NCBI GenBank assembly: GCA_027317945.1
Contig: DAHVQB010000008.1
Coordinates: 1-37,508 of the forward strand
Length of the DNA: 37,508 bases
From: Microcaldota archaeon
GTDB taxonomy: Archaea > Micrarchaeota > Micrarchaeia > Micrarchaeales > Micrarchaeaceae
Reading direction: 5' to 3'
The position numbers and the translations under genes were made by a program. The notes beneath the pieces were generated by a model. It was not told the DNA's origin. It did no database searches and saw only the letters and a program-made list of their open reading frames with translations. Positions 23,640 through 31,689 of this stretch are shown here, piece after piece. The first letter of the stretch is position 1, and each line of letters starts with the position of its first letter.

Positions 23640-24611
23640 TTGAACAAAACTGAAAGATTTGTGTGCAAGGTCTGCAATTGCAATGCATATTCTGAAATGA
23701 TAAAGACAAAGGAGATGTTAATTGGGCTGAGGGAAACATTTTATTACGCGAGATGTAGGGATTGCGGATCCCTGAATATGCTTAATGTCCCTAAAGATCT
23801 GTCCAAATATTATCCGGATGAATATTCGAGCGGGCATAAATTTTCTTCTTCTTTCATTGATTACGTAAACGCGTTGCTGTATAAGTTATATGTTTATTAT
23901 CATGCAAAAATAGCCGTAACAAAGACGGCTTTTGGCGAAACTTACAACCCCCATTCGAATTTAGAATCTGTATGTCTGATGCTAAGGATATCTGGGAGGT
24001 CTTCGTATAACGGGTTGGCACTTTTAGATATAGGCACAAGAACTGGAACATTTCTCAAAAAGTTGCAGTTCCTAGGTTTCGATTCCCTTGTAGGAATAGA
24101 TCCTTTTATAGACGAACCAACAAATCCCTCAAAGGATATAGAGATTCAAAAGAAGGACGTTTTTCACGTAAAACAGAAATTTGATTATATTGTTATGAAC
24201 CATAGCCTTGAGCATATGAAAAATCCGCTAAAGGTCATAAAAAAGGTGAGAGCGCTGATCAAGAATGGAGGCGTGTTTCTAGTAAGAATGCCAGTAGCCG
24301 ATTCTTATGCATTTGATAGATATAAACAGTTTTGGAATGGCTTGGATCCCTCTAGGCATTTGGTGATATTCACACGTAAAGCCATGGAGATTGCTGCAAA
24401 AAAATCCCATTTTAGTGTAGTGAAGATGGTTTCTGATAGTACGGGTGATAATATAAAAGTGAGCGAACTATACAAAATGGGCATACCGCTATGGCATGCA
24501 AGCAAAAATATTTTTACGAAGGAGCAGTTGGCATATTTCGATAGCATAGCAAAAAAGTATAATGATACGGGTAGGGGTGACAGCGTAGCATTTTATCTTA
24601 AGCCAGTATAA
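23640..24611 (+). CDS. zinc-ribbon class I SAM methyltransferase
   Basis: A 323-residue protein starting at TTG, with a strong AGGAGG (23629-23634) five bases upstream. The N-terminus is a zinc ribbon (Cys9, Cys12, Cys39, Cys42). The methyltransferase core shows motif I LLDIGTRTGTFLKKL (about 128-142), VGIDPF, and YIVMNHSLEHMKNPLKVIKK, typical of the Methyltransf_23 group. Such zinc-ribbon methyltransferases often sit in surface-sugar gene clusters, but none is beside it. The gene is clearly AT-richer than its neighbours and uses more AAA/TTT/ATT codons, which suggests later acquisition. Substrate unknown. Confidence 0.85.
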   Translation: MNKTERFVCKVCNCNAYSEMIKTKEMLIGLRETFYYARCRDCGSLNMLNVPKDLSKYYPDEYSSGHKFSSSFIDYVNALLYKLYVYYHAKIAVTKTAFGETYNPHSNLESVCLMLRISGRSSYNGLALLDIGTRTGTFLKKLQFLGFDSLVGIDPFIDEPTNPSKDIEIQKKDVFHVKQKFDYIVMNHSLEHMKNPLKVIKKVRALIKNGGVFLVRMPVADSYAFDRYKQFWNGLDPSRHLVIFTRKAMEIAAKKSHFSVVKMVSDSTGDNIKVSELYKMGIPLWHASKNIFTKEQLAYFDSIAKKYNDTGRGDSVAFYLKPV

Positions 24612-24612
24612 A

Positions 24613-24622
24613 CTTTATTTTT
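24613..24622 (+). terminator. T-rich putative terminator
   Basis: CTTTATTTTT immediately after the stop of the methyltransferase gene, between two convergent genes. Confidence 0.35.
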
Positions 24623-24661
24623 AGGAAGTATAGGATCTCAGTATATATGGTAAGGGTGCAT

Positions 24662-25561
24662 TTATGATCTCGAACTTATGATCGTTATCAGCTCATCCTC
24701 GTTCTGCACCGCCCCTAGCTCATCATTCGTAAGAATCGCTATGCCGTTTACGCTCCTGTGTCGGCCGTTAGTTGATATGAAGAATGGATAATCGTGTTCA
24801 AGCAGTTCTGCGATGCCTTTGTATAGCGAAGACAGTTTGTTAAGCGTCCTTGCATCTGCATATCTGCCTATCTCGTACCGATACGCGCGCTTGCCCAGCA
24901 TTTCGAACGGGGCTCCGCCGGAATCCATGAAGAGCACATCGAGCTTGTCGTTGAGCCTCTTGTACTCGGACGCGGAACCCTTGTTTTCTATCGGGCGCGG
25001 GCCATCGCTGTACCAAAGCTTGCTCTTGAAAAACGATTCGAGCCTCAGCATGTATTCGCTTGTCGCGTACGCCTCGCCCCTCTCGTACCTGTATATGCTG
25101 TCCTTTGAAACGCCAACTGCTTCTGCAAGCTGCTTCATGCTCATGCCGCACAGCTTCCTCATCCTCCTCAGTGCAGCGCCGTCTATCCTGTACTTGGCGC
25201 CCTTGAACCTGTCGCTTTTTGCGAGCATCTCGCCCCCGGTAAGCGTGTATTCTAGAGCGCCGCCGGATATGCACGGCAAGCCACGCCTATACAAGCTTGA
25301 TGTGTCGGACAACTTCTCGCCCTTGTGCATCGAGCCTATTATGAAAGTATCAGCTTCCAGGAACTTGCTGAGCTTTTTTAACGCTTCTATGGACTGGCCA
25401 TTTACCGAATCTATGTTCTTTACTATCTTGAGAAGGACTATCCTGCCGTTCCTTTCAGCCATTATATCGAAGCACGAATGCGTTTCGGTTACGTCTACCT
25501 GTGCAAAGCCGAGGCTGTCCAAAAGGGCGGAATTCTTTTTGACCATCGACTTCTTGTCCAT
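24662..25561 (-). CDS. archaeal HTH-type transcriptional regulator
   Basis: A 299-residue archaea-specific regulator. The N-terminal part (about 1-110, with FDIMAERNGRIVLLKIVKNID) resembles the nuclease-fold-like domain seen in the archaeal 'putative HTH-type transcriptional regulatory protein' family. A Xre-type helix-turn-helix follows at about 131-180 (LCGMSMKQLAEAVGVSKDSIYRYERGE), then a C-terminal domain of unknown function. The ATG at 25561 is 28 bp from a TATA-like element shared with the divergent reductase gene, supporting this start over the longer frame to 25606. Divergent placement suggests it may regulate the reductase or itself. Confidence 0.85.
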   Translation of the reverse strand: MDKKSMVKKNSALLDSLGFAQVDVTETHSCFDIMAERNGRIVLLKIVKNIDSVNGQSIEALKKLSKFLEADTFIIGSMHKGEKLSDTSSLYRRGLPCISGGALEYTLTGGEMLAKSDRFKGAKYRIDGAALRRMRKLCGMSMKQLAEAVGVSKDSIYRYERGEAYATSEYMLRLESFFKSKLWYSDGPRPIENKGSASEYKRLNDKLDVLFMDSGGAPFEMLGKRAYRYEIGRYADARTLNKLSSLYKGIAELLEHDYPFFISTNGRHRSVNGIAILTNDELGAVQNEDELITIISSRS

Positions 25562-25583
25562 GAATGTTATAACTTGACGAAAG

Positions 25584-25595
25584 TATTTATTAATA
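25584..25595. promoter_or_regulatory. shared, nearly symmetric TATA element between divergent genes
   Basis: TATTTATTAATA, centred 28 bp from the HTH regulator ATG (minus strand) and 23-29 bp from the first reductase ATGs (plus strand). One element could serve both directions, giving leaderless transcripts. Confidence 0.45.
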
Positions 25596-25611
25596 GCATG
25601 AATCATGTCAT

Positions 25612-28600
25612 ATGTTTATGGCGATGGGCATGCTGAAGAGCCTCAGGAAGCGCGATGGCAGGGTGGTCAGGTTTGATGTGTCCAAGATAGTCAATGCAGT
25701 GCATGGCGCAATGACGGACGTTGGCTTTGACGATAAAGATATGGAAAAGTCAACAGCGATAGCAAAGATAGTGGTGGACAGGCTCGGGAAGAAGTTCGGG
25801 AACTCCACGCCTGGCGTTGAGGACGTGCAGGACCTGGTTGAGGAGGCGCTTATGTCTGAGAAGCTTCCGCATGTTGCTAAGGACTACATACTTTATAGGA
25901 ATGCGCATAGGGAGCTTAGGCTATTAAAATCCATGATGGGCGTCTACAACGACGAGCTGAAGATGAGCCCGAACGCCATCAGTGTGCTAAACAGGCGATA
26001 CCTTATCAAGGACAAGAACGGCAATGTGGCAGAGACGCCCACCCAGATGTTTTCAAGGGTGGCAGTTTCCGTAGCCAAAGTTGATAAAACGTACAAGGAG
26101 AACCCGGACACGAGCAAGAAAGCGTTCTATGACATGATGAGCAACAAGCTGTTCATGCCAAATTCTCCGACGTTGATGAATGCCGGGACTGGATCGAACC
26201 AACTGAGCGCGTGCTTCGTCCTGCCAGTGGAGGATTCACTTGATGGCATATTTGATTCGATACACAAGATGGTCAAGATACAGCAGACAGGCGGGGGCAC
26301 GGGGTTCAGCTTTTCGCGGCTCAGACCGGAAGGGGACTTCGTCAAGACAACGCAGGGCGTCGCGTCAGGTCCGGTGTCTTTCATAAGGGTATTCAATGCA
26401 GCAACGGAGGCCATAAAGCAGGGAGGGAAGAGGCGCGGGGCCAACATGGGAATGCTGCGCTATGACCATCCGGACATAGAGAAATTCATATCGATAAAGC
26501 TCGACAAGAGCGAGCTTACGAACTTCAACATATCGGTGAGCTGCGATGACAAGTTCATGGACGCCGTAGCACACGACAGGGGCATAGAACTGATAAATCC
26601 CAGGACAAAAACGGCCGTGCGCAGCATAAATGGACGAATGCTTTTCAACACGATAGTGTCGAACGCGTGGAAAACTGGAGACCCGGGGTTGGTCTTTATA
26701 GATGAAATAAATAGACATAATCCACTGAGCAAAATAGAACATATAGAGGCCACAAATCCCTGCGTCACTGGTGATACGCTAATAAGCACATCGGAAGGGC
26801 TTTTCACAGCGAAAGCATTGTATGAGATGGCCCGACCAATTACAATAATAGTAGATGGCCGCTTTGGGGCAGGCACAAGGCAGATATCGTCACCAGTTAT
26901 TCTAACCGGCACGAAGCCCGTAGTAAGATTGACAATGAAAGAGGGATTTATGATAAGATTGACCATTGACCATAAGGTTTACAGCGAAGAAAGGGGGTGG
27001 GTCGCTGCGGGCGAACTCAGAGATGGCGAGAAAGTACGCATATCAAATAGTGTAGGAGCTTTTGGAAGAACCGGCACCGCGGCAGAGGGGAAAGTGCTTG
27101 GCTGGCTTGTCGGTGATGGCCATATAAACATGGGCGCAGGAAACGACTGCGCAGTCCTTTCGTTTTACGGCAATGATATGGAGCTTGCAGAAAGTTTCGC
27201 ATACGATGTCAATAGCGTTATAAGGCACACCAAGTCAAGTAATGGCATCAATAATGTTGGCATAGTTACAATTCAACAGCTAAAGCGGAAGACTATTGCT
27301 TCGGAAAGATTGAAGGAATTCGCTTTAAGATACGGGCTTGGCGAGCAGAAGCTCAAGGTACCTGAGGCTGTATTCAATGGTTCAGAGGAGATGCAAAGGG
27401 GCTTCATGCAGGCGCTCTTCGAAGCAGATGGCACTATTGGAAAACAAAGCAAGTCCAGGAATACTGTAAGGCTCACTTCGATAAGCGAGGAGTTACTTAG
27501 AGGTGTTCAACTCCTTTTACTCAACTTCGGCGTTAGTAGCCGAATATATAGAAATAGGAGGAACGCAGGCACAAGAATGATGCCGAGCGCAGACAGGATG
27601 ATCCTGAAAGGATATAAGACAAAAGCAGCCCATGAGATTTCAATCAGTGGCCCGAATATTTTTACTTTTGCAGCAAATATAGGATTCATTTCGAAAAGCA
27701 AAATGGCGAGGTTAGACGAAGTCATTGATAGTTATACAAAGGGGCCTTATACTGATAAAATTAAATCTGCTGTAACTGTCGAATCACTCGTAGAAGACGG
27801 AGTAGAGGATGTTTACGATCTGCAAGAGCCGGTAACGCACTCTTTCATCGGAAATGGAATAGTAATCCATAACTGCGGCGAACAGCCGCTCCTGCCTTAC
27901 GAATCGTGCAATCTTGGCTCCATAAACGTCTCCAGAATAGTGAAGAAGAACGAAATCGATTGGGCCCTGCTCGAGGATGTGGTCACAACGGCCGTGCACT
28001 TCCTGGATAACGTCATAGACGCCAACACCTACATATTCAAGGAGATAGACTACAAGACGAAGGCCAACAGGAAGATAGGCCTGGGCATAATGGGTTGGGC
28101 CGACATGCTCACTGAACTTGGCATTAGGTACGACAGCGCCCAAGCGCTTGGGATAGCTGACAAGCTCATGTCCTTTATACAGAAGACTGCCAAGGATGCA
28201 TCCATGAATATAGGTATCAGGAGGGGCTCGTTCCCAAACTTTGAGCAGAGCACGCTCAGGAAGGGTTACAACGCTATGAGGAATGCCACAGTGACCACAA
28301 TAGCGCCTACCGGCACCATAAGCATAATTGCGAATGCTTCCAGCGGGATAGAGCCTCTGTTCGCCATAAGTTACGTGAGGAACGTGATGGAAGGCACTGA
28401 GCTGCTCGAGGTAAACGACGTGTTCAGGAACTATGCGAAGAGGAACGGCTTCTACAGCGAAGAGCTGATGAACCGCATAGCCATGACAGGTTCAGTGCAG
28501 GGCATGGCCGGTGTACCTAACAAAGCCAAGGAGATATTCGTGAGCGCCCTGGATATCAGCCCTGAATGGCACGTCAAGATGCAGGCGGCCTTCCAGAAGC

Positions 28601-28830
28601 ACGTTGATAACGCCGTGTCCAAGACTGTGAACCTGCCGGCGGATGCGACTACGAAGGACGTGGCGGAAGTTTACATGCTCGCCCACAAGTTGAAGTGCAA
28701 GGGCGTAACTGTTTATAGGTATGGCAGCAAGGAGAACCAGGTGCTCAGCATACACCCCGGTACGAATGTGCCGGTTGTAGCGGGTTCTGAATATGCAGGC
28801 GGCTGCCTGTATCCGTATTGCGAGCGCTGA
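25612..28830 (+). CDS. nrdJ: adenosylcobalamin-dependent (class II) ribonucleotide reductase with an intein
   Basis: A 1072-residue precursor; 701 residues remain after removal of the 371-residue intein (residues 384-754). The enzyme reduces ribonucleotides to deoxyribonucleotides. An N-terminal ATP-cone (about 8-95) precedes the ten-stranded barrel. Cys201 (SACFVLPV) and Cys766 (ESCNLGS) would form the active-site disulfide. Cys755 and Glu757 in NPCGEQ are the thiyl-radical cysteine and its partner, and the 11-residue spacing of Cys755 and Cys766 matches class II enzymes. C-terminal Cys1065 and Cys1070 are the likely thioredoxin-shuttle pair. No small R2 subunit is present, and class II enzymes need none. 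Starts at 25612, 25618, 25624 or 25630 are all possible. Confidence 0.94.
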   Translation: MFMAMGMLKSLRKRDGRVVRFDVSKIVNAVHGAMTDVGFDDKDMEKSTAIAKIVVDRLGKKFGNSTPGVEDVQDLVEEALMSEKLPHVAKDYILYRNAHRELRLLKSMMGVYNDELKMSPNAISVLNRRYLIKDKNGNVAETPTQMFSRVAVSVAKVDKTYKENPDTSKKAFYDMMSNKLFMPNSPTLMNAGTGSNQLSACFVLPVEDSLDGIFDSIHKMVKIQQTGGGTGFSFSRLRPEGDFVKTTQGVASGPVSFIRVFNAATEAIKQGGKRRGANMGMLRYDHPDIEKFISIKLDKSELTNFNISVSCDDKFMDAVAHDRGIELINPRTKTAVRSINGRMLFNTIVSNAWKTGDPGLVFIDEINRHNPLSKIEHIEATNPCVTGDTLISTSEGLFTAKALYEMARPITIIVDGRFGAGTRQISSPVILTGTKPVVRLTMKEGFMIRLTIDHKVYSEERGWVAAGELRDGEKVRISNSVGAFGRTGTAAEGKVLGWLVGDGHINMGAGNDCAVLSFYGNDMELAESFAYDVNSVIRHTKSSNGINNVGIVTIQQLKRKTIASERLKEFALRYGLGEQKLKVPEAVFNGSEEMQRGFMQALFEADGTIGKQSKSRNTVRLTSISEELLRGVQLLLLNFGVSSRIYRNRRNAGTRMMPSADRMILKGYKTKAAHEISISGPNIFTFAANIGFISKSKMARLDEVIDSYTKGPYTDKIKSAVTVESLVEDGVEDVYDLQEPVTHSFIGNGIVIHNCGEQPLLPYESCNLGSINVSRIVKKNEIDWALLEDVVTTAVHFLDNVIDANTYIFKEIDYKTKANRKIGLGIMGWADMLTELGIRYDSAQALGIADKLMSFIQKTAKDASMNIGIRRGSFPNFEQSTLRKGYNAMRNATVTTIAPTGTISIIANASSGIEPLFAISYVRNVMEGTELLEVNDVFRNYAKRNGFYSEELMNRIAMTGSVQGMAGVPNKAKEIFVSALDISPEWHVKMQAAFQKHVDNAVSKTVNLPADATTKDVAEVYMLAHKLKCKGVTVYRYGSKENQVLSIHPGTNVPVVAGSEYAGGCLYPYCER
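26761..27873 (+). other. intein with LAGLIDADG homing endonuclease inside nrdJ
   Basis: An in-frame 371-residue intein. Block A is CVTGDTLI (Cys1). Block B carries LTIDHKVY (the T-x-x-H). The C-terminal blocks are VEDVYDLQEP and SFIGNGIVIHN, ending in His-Asn, and the next residue is Cys (+1). All residues needed for splicing are present. The two LAGLIDADG endonuclease helices are VLGWLVGDGHI (about residue 494) and FMQALFEADGTI (about 598), each with its acidic residue, so homing activity may persist. Insertion is exactly between Pro and Cys of NPCGEQ. Confidence 0.95.
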
Positions 28831-28907
28831 TCGGTGTGCATACCGTGCCCGTGTTCTTGCGAAGCGCTTAAAAGCGTGGATACAACAGATATTACAGCGA
28901 CGATCCC

Positions 28908-29828
28908 ATGAAAAACAGGTTTTCGTTTAATGACAGAGTGATGGGCCTTCTGAAGCTTACGCGCATAGAGCACAGCATAATGCTGGTGCTCGCGGTCATT
29001 GCCGCCGAGCTTGAGACCGTAGGCCTCGGCGGATTGCCCCAATTCGGCATCATAGCCCTCAGCATAATAACCCCGATATTCCTCAGCATGGCCTCGTTCG
29101 CGATAAACGACTACTTCGACGTGGAGACGGACCGCGCCAACAGGCGCTTCGACAGGCCCCTAGTGTCAGGCGCAGTGAGCAAGAAGGCCGCTCTTTATAC
29201 GGCCGGGGCAAGCTTCATCATAGGCGTAGCTGCAAGCTTCCCGATAAACTTCTACGCTTTCATGCTTGCCATAATGTTCGGCGTGATGGCTTTCCTTTAC
29301 AGCTACAGGCTGAAGGACACGCTGCTGCTGGGCAACGTCTACATAGCGCTGTCCATGGTTGTCGCTTTCATCTATGGGGACTTAGTGGTATCGGGCTATA
29401 TAGCGCAGAGCATCATAATAATATCCATAATAATATTCCTGAGCGGGCTGGCGCGAGAGATACACGGGATGATAAGGGATTATGATGGCGATGCAAAGGT
29501 CCGGAGGATGAGGGGGCTGGTCCATTACATAGGTGCGCCGAAGTCAGCCACTATAGCGCTGGTGCTCTACGCAGAGGCGGTTGCGATAAGCATATTCGCC
29601 TTCTTCTTCTACGAGCCGTTCCTTTATAATGCGCTTTACATGATACCGATACTCATAGCCGACGCTGCGCTCATGTACGTCGCAATAGGCTACTTCAAGC
29701 GCATCGAAGCTGGTGCCCTCAAGAGAAGCTCGCAGTTCTTCATCAGCGCAAGGAACATAAGCTTAGGCGCCATGGCCTTGGCGCTTGTGGCTTATCTTAT
29801 AGCGCCGCTGGGCGCATTGCTGCACTGA
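28908..29828 (+). CDS. UbiA-family prenyltransferase, likely digeranylgeranylglyceryl phosphate synthase
   Basis: A 306-residue membrane prenyltransferase with about nine hydrophobic helices. The two metal/diphosphate-binding aspartate motifs are NDYFDVETDRANRRFDRPL (about 67-85) and REIHGMIRDYDGD (about 183-195). FLYSYRLKD matches the conserved loop between them. In archaea the usual UbiA enzyme of this form attaches the second geranylgeranyl chain to glycerol phosphate in ether-lipid synthesis; heme or quinone prenylation is the alternative. Start ATG at 28908, 77 bp after the reductase stop, on the same strand. Confidence 0.87.
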   Translation: MKNRFSFNDRVMGLLKLTRIEHSIMLVLAVIAAELETVGLGGLPQFGIIALSIITPIFLSMASFAINDYFDVETDRANRRFDRPLVSGAVSKKAALYTAGASFIIGVAASFPINFYAFMLAIMFGVMAFLYSYRLKDTLLLGNVYIALSMVVAFIYGDLVVSGYIAQSIIIISIIIFLSGLAREIHGMIRDYDGDAKVRRMRGLVHYIGAPKSATIALVLYAEAVAISIFAFFFYEPFLYNALYMIPILIADAALMYVAIGYFKRIEAGALKRSSQFFISARNISLGAMALALVAYLIAPLGALLH

Positions 29829-29857
29829 ATCACATCCTAAGATGCGATATCGCAGGA

Positions 29858-30133
29858 TTAGCCTGAGGTTTCCTGTTGCTTCCTAGATGGAAGCATGGCC
29901 CATAGCAGGAGGTACAGCGCCACCAGAACCAGGATCACTGAAGATATCATAGGAGCCTGGGCCAAGAACGGCAGCACCAGGTATACTGATACGGCGAATA
30001 TTATGAGTAGCACGTATATGGCCCTGAGTATCAGGGGCTCTATACCAAGGTATTCGCCTATGCCGCCCAGCACTCCGCCCACTACCTTGTTTTTATGAGA
30101 ACGGTAAAGCCTCTTGGATTTGCTTTGCTCCAT
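29858..30133 (-). CDS. PspC domain membrane protein
   Basis: A 91-residue PspC-type protein. The signature is KNKVVGGVLGGIGEYLGIEPLILRAIYVLLII, followed by a second hydrophobic segment (SSVILVLVALYLLLWAML) and a basic end. PspC proteins act in envelope stress; their archaeal role is not established. The ATG at 30133 (MEQSKSKRLYRS) is chosen over a TTG three codons upstream. It lies just downstream of uS2 on the same strand. Confidence 0.85.
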   Translation of the reverse strand: MEQSKSKRLYRSHKNKVVGGVLGGIGEYLGIEPLILRAIYVLLIIFAVSVYLVLPFLAQAPMISSVILVLVALYLLLWAMLPSRKQQETSG

Positions 30134-30170
30134 AAGCAGCAACCGATTGCGAAATTAATATGAGACCAGG

Positions 30171-30791
30171 TTACTTTGGCGTCTCAAGCCTTGCTTCGAA
30201 GTCCTCCACCCTGTACTTGAACTCGTCGTCAGTCTTTATGGCCCCCTTGGCTTTCAGAACTTCCCTGGCCATGAGGTAGTATATGAACGCGAGCGACTTC
30301 CTGCCCCTGTTGTTGGACGGTATTATCAGGTCAAGGAACTTGGTCGAATTGTCGGTATCGCTCAGGGCTATTATCGGCATGTTGACCTTGCTGGCCTCCT
30401 TTATGGCCTGCTTCTCGTTCCTCGAGTCGCTTATCATGATCAGCTTGGGCTCTGTGAAGTCCTTCCTGTTCGGGTTTGTGAATATGCCAGGCGTGACTCT
30501 GCCCTTTATGAACTTGGCGCCTATTATCTCTGCGAACTTCTCGGCTGCCGCTATTGCGTAGACCCTAGATGCGGTCACTATTATGTCCTTGGGATCGTAT
30601 CTTGAAACCATTGTTGCAGCAGTTCGTATCCTGCCGTCTATCGTCTTCAGATCCAGCAGGTAAAGCCCGTCCTCCCTAGTCTTGTAGATGAACTTCTTCA
30701 TGCCCGGACTCTTCACCTTCGTCGCTATGTGTATGCCGGCCTCAAGGTAGAGGTTATGGTCCACAAGCAAATTCTCCTCGTTTTCTGACAT
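30171..30791 (-). CDS. rps2: ribosomal protein uS2
   Basis: A 206-residue archaeal uS2. Visible features are LYLEAGIHIATKVKSPGMKKFIYKTREDGLYLLDLKTID, TPGIFTNPNRKDFTEPKLIMISD and the IALSDTDNSTKFLDLIIPSNNRGRKS stretch. Start ATG at 30791 is only 13 bp from the mature 3' end of tRNA-Pro, inside the leader AAGAGTGTTTAGA. The longer GTG start at 30800 is rejected as it sits in that leader. It is the last gene of the rpo3-to-uS2 cluster. Confidence 0.96.
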   Translation of the reverse strand: MSENEENLLVDHNLYLEAGIHIATKVKSPGMKKFIYKTREDGLYLLDLKTIDGRIRTAATMVSRYDPKDIIVTASRVYAIAAAEKFAEIIGAKFIKGRVTPGIFTNPNRKDFTEPKLIMISDSRNEKQAIKEASKVNMPIIALSDTDNSTKFLDLIIPSNNRGRKSLAFIYYLMAREVLKAKGAIKTDDEFKYRVEDFEARLETPK

Positions 30792-30804
30792 TCTAAACAC
30801 TCTT

Positions 30805-30895
30805 TGGGGCCGCCGAGATTTTCAGCCTCGTTGGCATTTGAACTCGGGTCGCTACCACCCCAAGGTAGAAGCCTACCAAGCTAGCAGACGGCCCC
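30805..30895 (-). tRNA. tRNA-Pro(GGG) with an 18-nt intron in the T-loop
   Basis: On the minus strand: acceptor GGGGCCG/CGGCCCC, discriminator A, anticodon stem CTACC/GGTAG with loop TTGGGGT (anticodon GGG), and T-stem CCGAG/CTCGG. The T-loop is interrupted by 18 nt (30819-30836) between positions 59 and 60; removing them restores TTCAAAT. The flanks form a perfect bulge-helix-bulge: central helix TTCA/TGAA, two 3-nt AAT bulges, internal helix GCC/GGC with loop AACGA. The mature tRNA is 73 nt before CCA addition. It lies 28 bp after rpo10 and 13 bp before uS2. Confidence 0.94.
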
Positions 30896-30923
30896 CGCTC
30901 TTTATTTACCATAATACTATTAA

Positions 30924-31124
30924 TTACTTCCTCCCGAACTTTATGAATTCGTCTATGAGCTCCACATTGCTTATGAACATTCGCCTGCAGCAGTACCTTT
31001 TGATTTCGAGTTGGTCAAGAACATTCGCAGGCTCCTCATGCTCCTTGTTCACCTTTTTGTCATAATCGTCCCACTTGTCCGCTATCACGGCGCCGCATGT
31101 GAAACATCTGACAGGTATCATCAT
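30924..31124 (-). CDS. rpoN: DNA-directed RNA polymerase subunit N (Rpo10)
   Basis: A 66-residue zinc-binding subunit, equivalent to eukaryotic Rpb10. The zinc ligands are visible: Cys7 and Cys10 in RCFTCG and the adjacent Cys45-Cys46 in RYCCRRMF. Size matches the family. It helps anchor Rpo3 and Rpo11 to the catalytic core. Its start is preceded by GATGGTGTTTTGAT with uS9 ending 12 bp upstream, so it is part of the same operon. Confidence 0.96.
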   Translation of the reverse strand: MMIPVRCFTCGAVIADKWDDYDKKVNKEHEEPANVLDQLEIKRYCCRRMFISNVELIDEFIKFGRK

Positions 31125-31136
31125 ATCAAAACACCA

Positions 31137-31667
31137 TCATCTGTAGGACTTCTGGAACCTGGCCCTGGCCTTTGGTCCCTTGAACTTCTTTGGCTCGACC
31201 CTTCTCGTGTCGTCCACAAGCATGAACCTGTCGTATCTCAGGTACTCTTTCCTTATGGAATCTGTATCCGCGAAAGCCACCATGGCCTTGGCTATTGCGC
31301 CACGTGCAGCCTGGACCTGCGAACTAGCACCGCCGCCGTTGACATTCACGTCTATTGATAACCTGGATGCAAGTTCCCTGGTTATGCTAGAAACATTTAT
31401 CGGCTCGAGTATTGCGCTCCTGAACTCCTTGGGCTCTATCGTGTTTACGTTCATCCTGTTTATCCTTATTACGCCATTGCCTGCCTTGACTGACGCACGC
31501 GCGACCGCTTCCTTCCTCTTGCTCTTAAGCACTATCACCTTACTGTGCTTCTTTGTTGATTTCTTGGCCCGTGAGGCGCGCAGCCTCTTGGACGCAGTAG
31601 GCTGAGCCTCTGCCGGAGGTTGTGGCGCCGGTTGGGGCGCTGGTTCCTGCACTTTTTCTTCTGTCAT
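31137..31667 (-). CDS. rps9: ribosomal protein uS9
   Basis: A 176-residue uS9. The core (about 42-176) has SKRKEAVARASVKAGNGVIRINR and the C-terminal VEPKKFKGPKARARFQKSYR, whose last Arg reaches the P-site tRNA. The first 40 residues are an extra Pro/Ala/Gln- and then Lys/Arg-rich extension (PAPQPAPQPPAEAQPT), longer than most archaeal uS9 (about 130-140 residues). Start ATG at 31667 is preceded by AAGGGTTTTACG. Part of the uL13-uS9-rpo10 operon. Confidence 0.95.
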   Translation of the reverse strand: MTEEKVQEPAPQPAPQPPAEAQPTASKRLRASRAKKSTKKHSKVIVLKSKRKEAVARASVKAGNGVIRINRMNVNTIEPKEFRSAILEPINVSSITRELASRLSIDVNVNGGGASSQVQAARGAIAKAMVAFADTDSIRKEYLRYDRFMLVDDTRRVEPKKFKGPKARARFQKSYR

Positions 31668-31689
31668 CGTAAAACCCTTGTGAACATCA

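Noticed and set aside
24813-25577. 254-aa frame opposite the HTH regulator
   Set aside because: Long only because the sense gene avoids certain codons; Ser/Leu-rich with no domain, while the sense frame has a clear HTH.
26761-27873. group I/II intron or insertion disrupting the reductase gene
   Set aside because: The frame is open throughout and carries all intein splicing blocks, so removal is at protein level.
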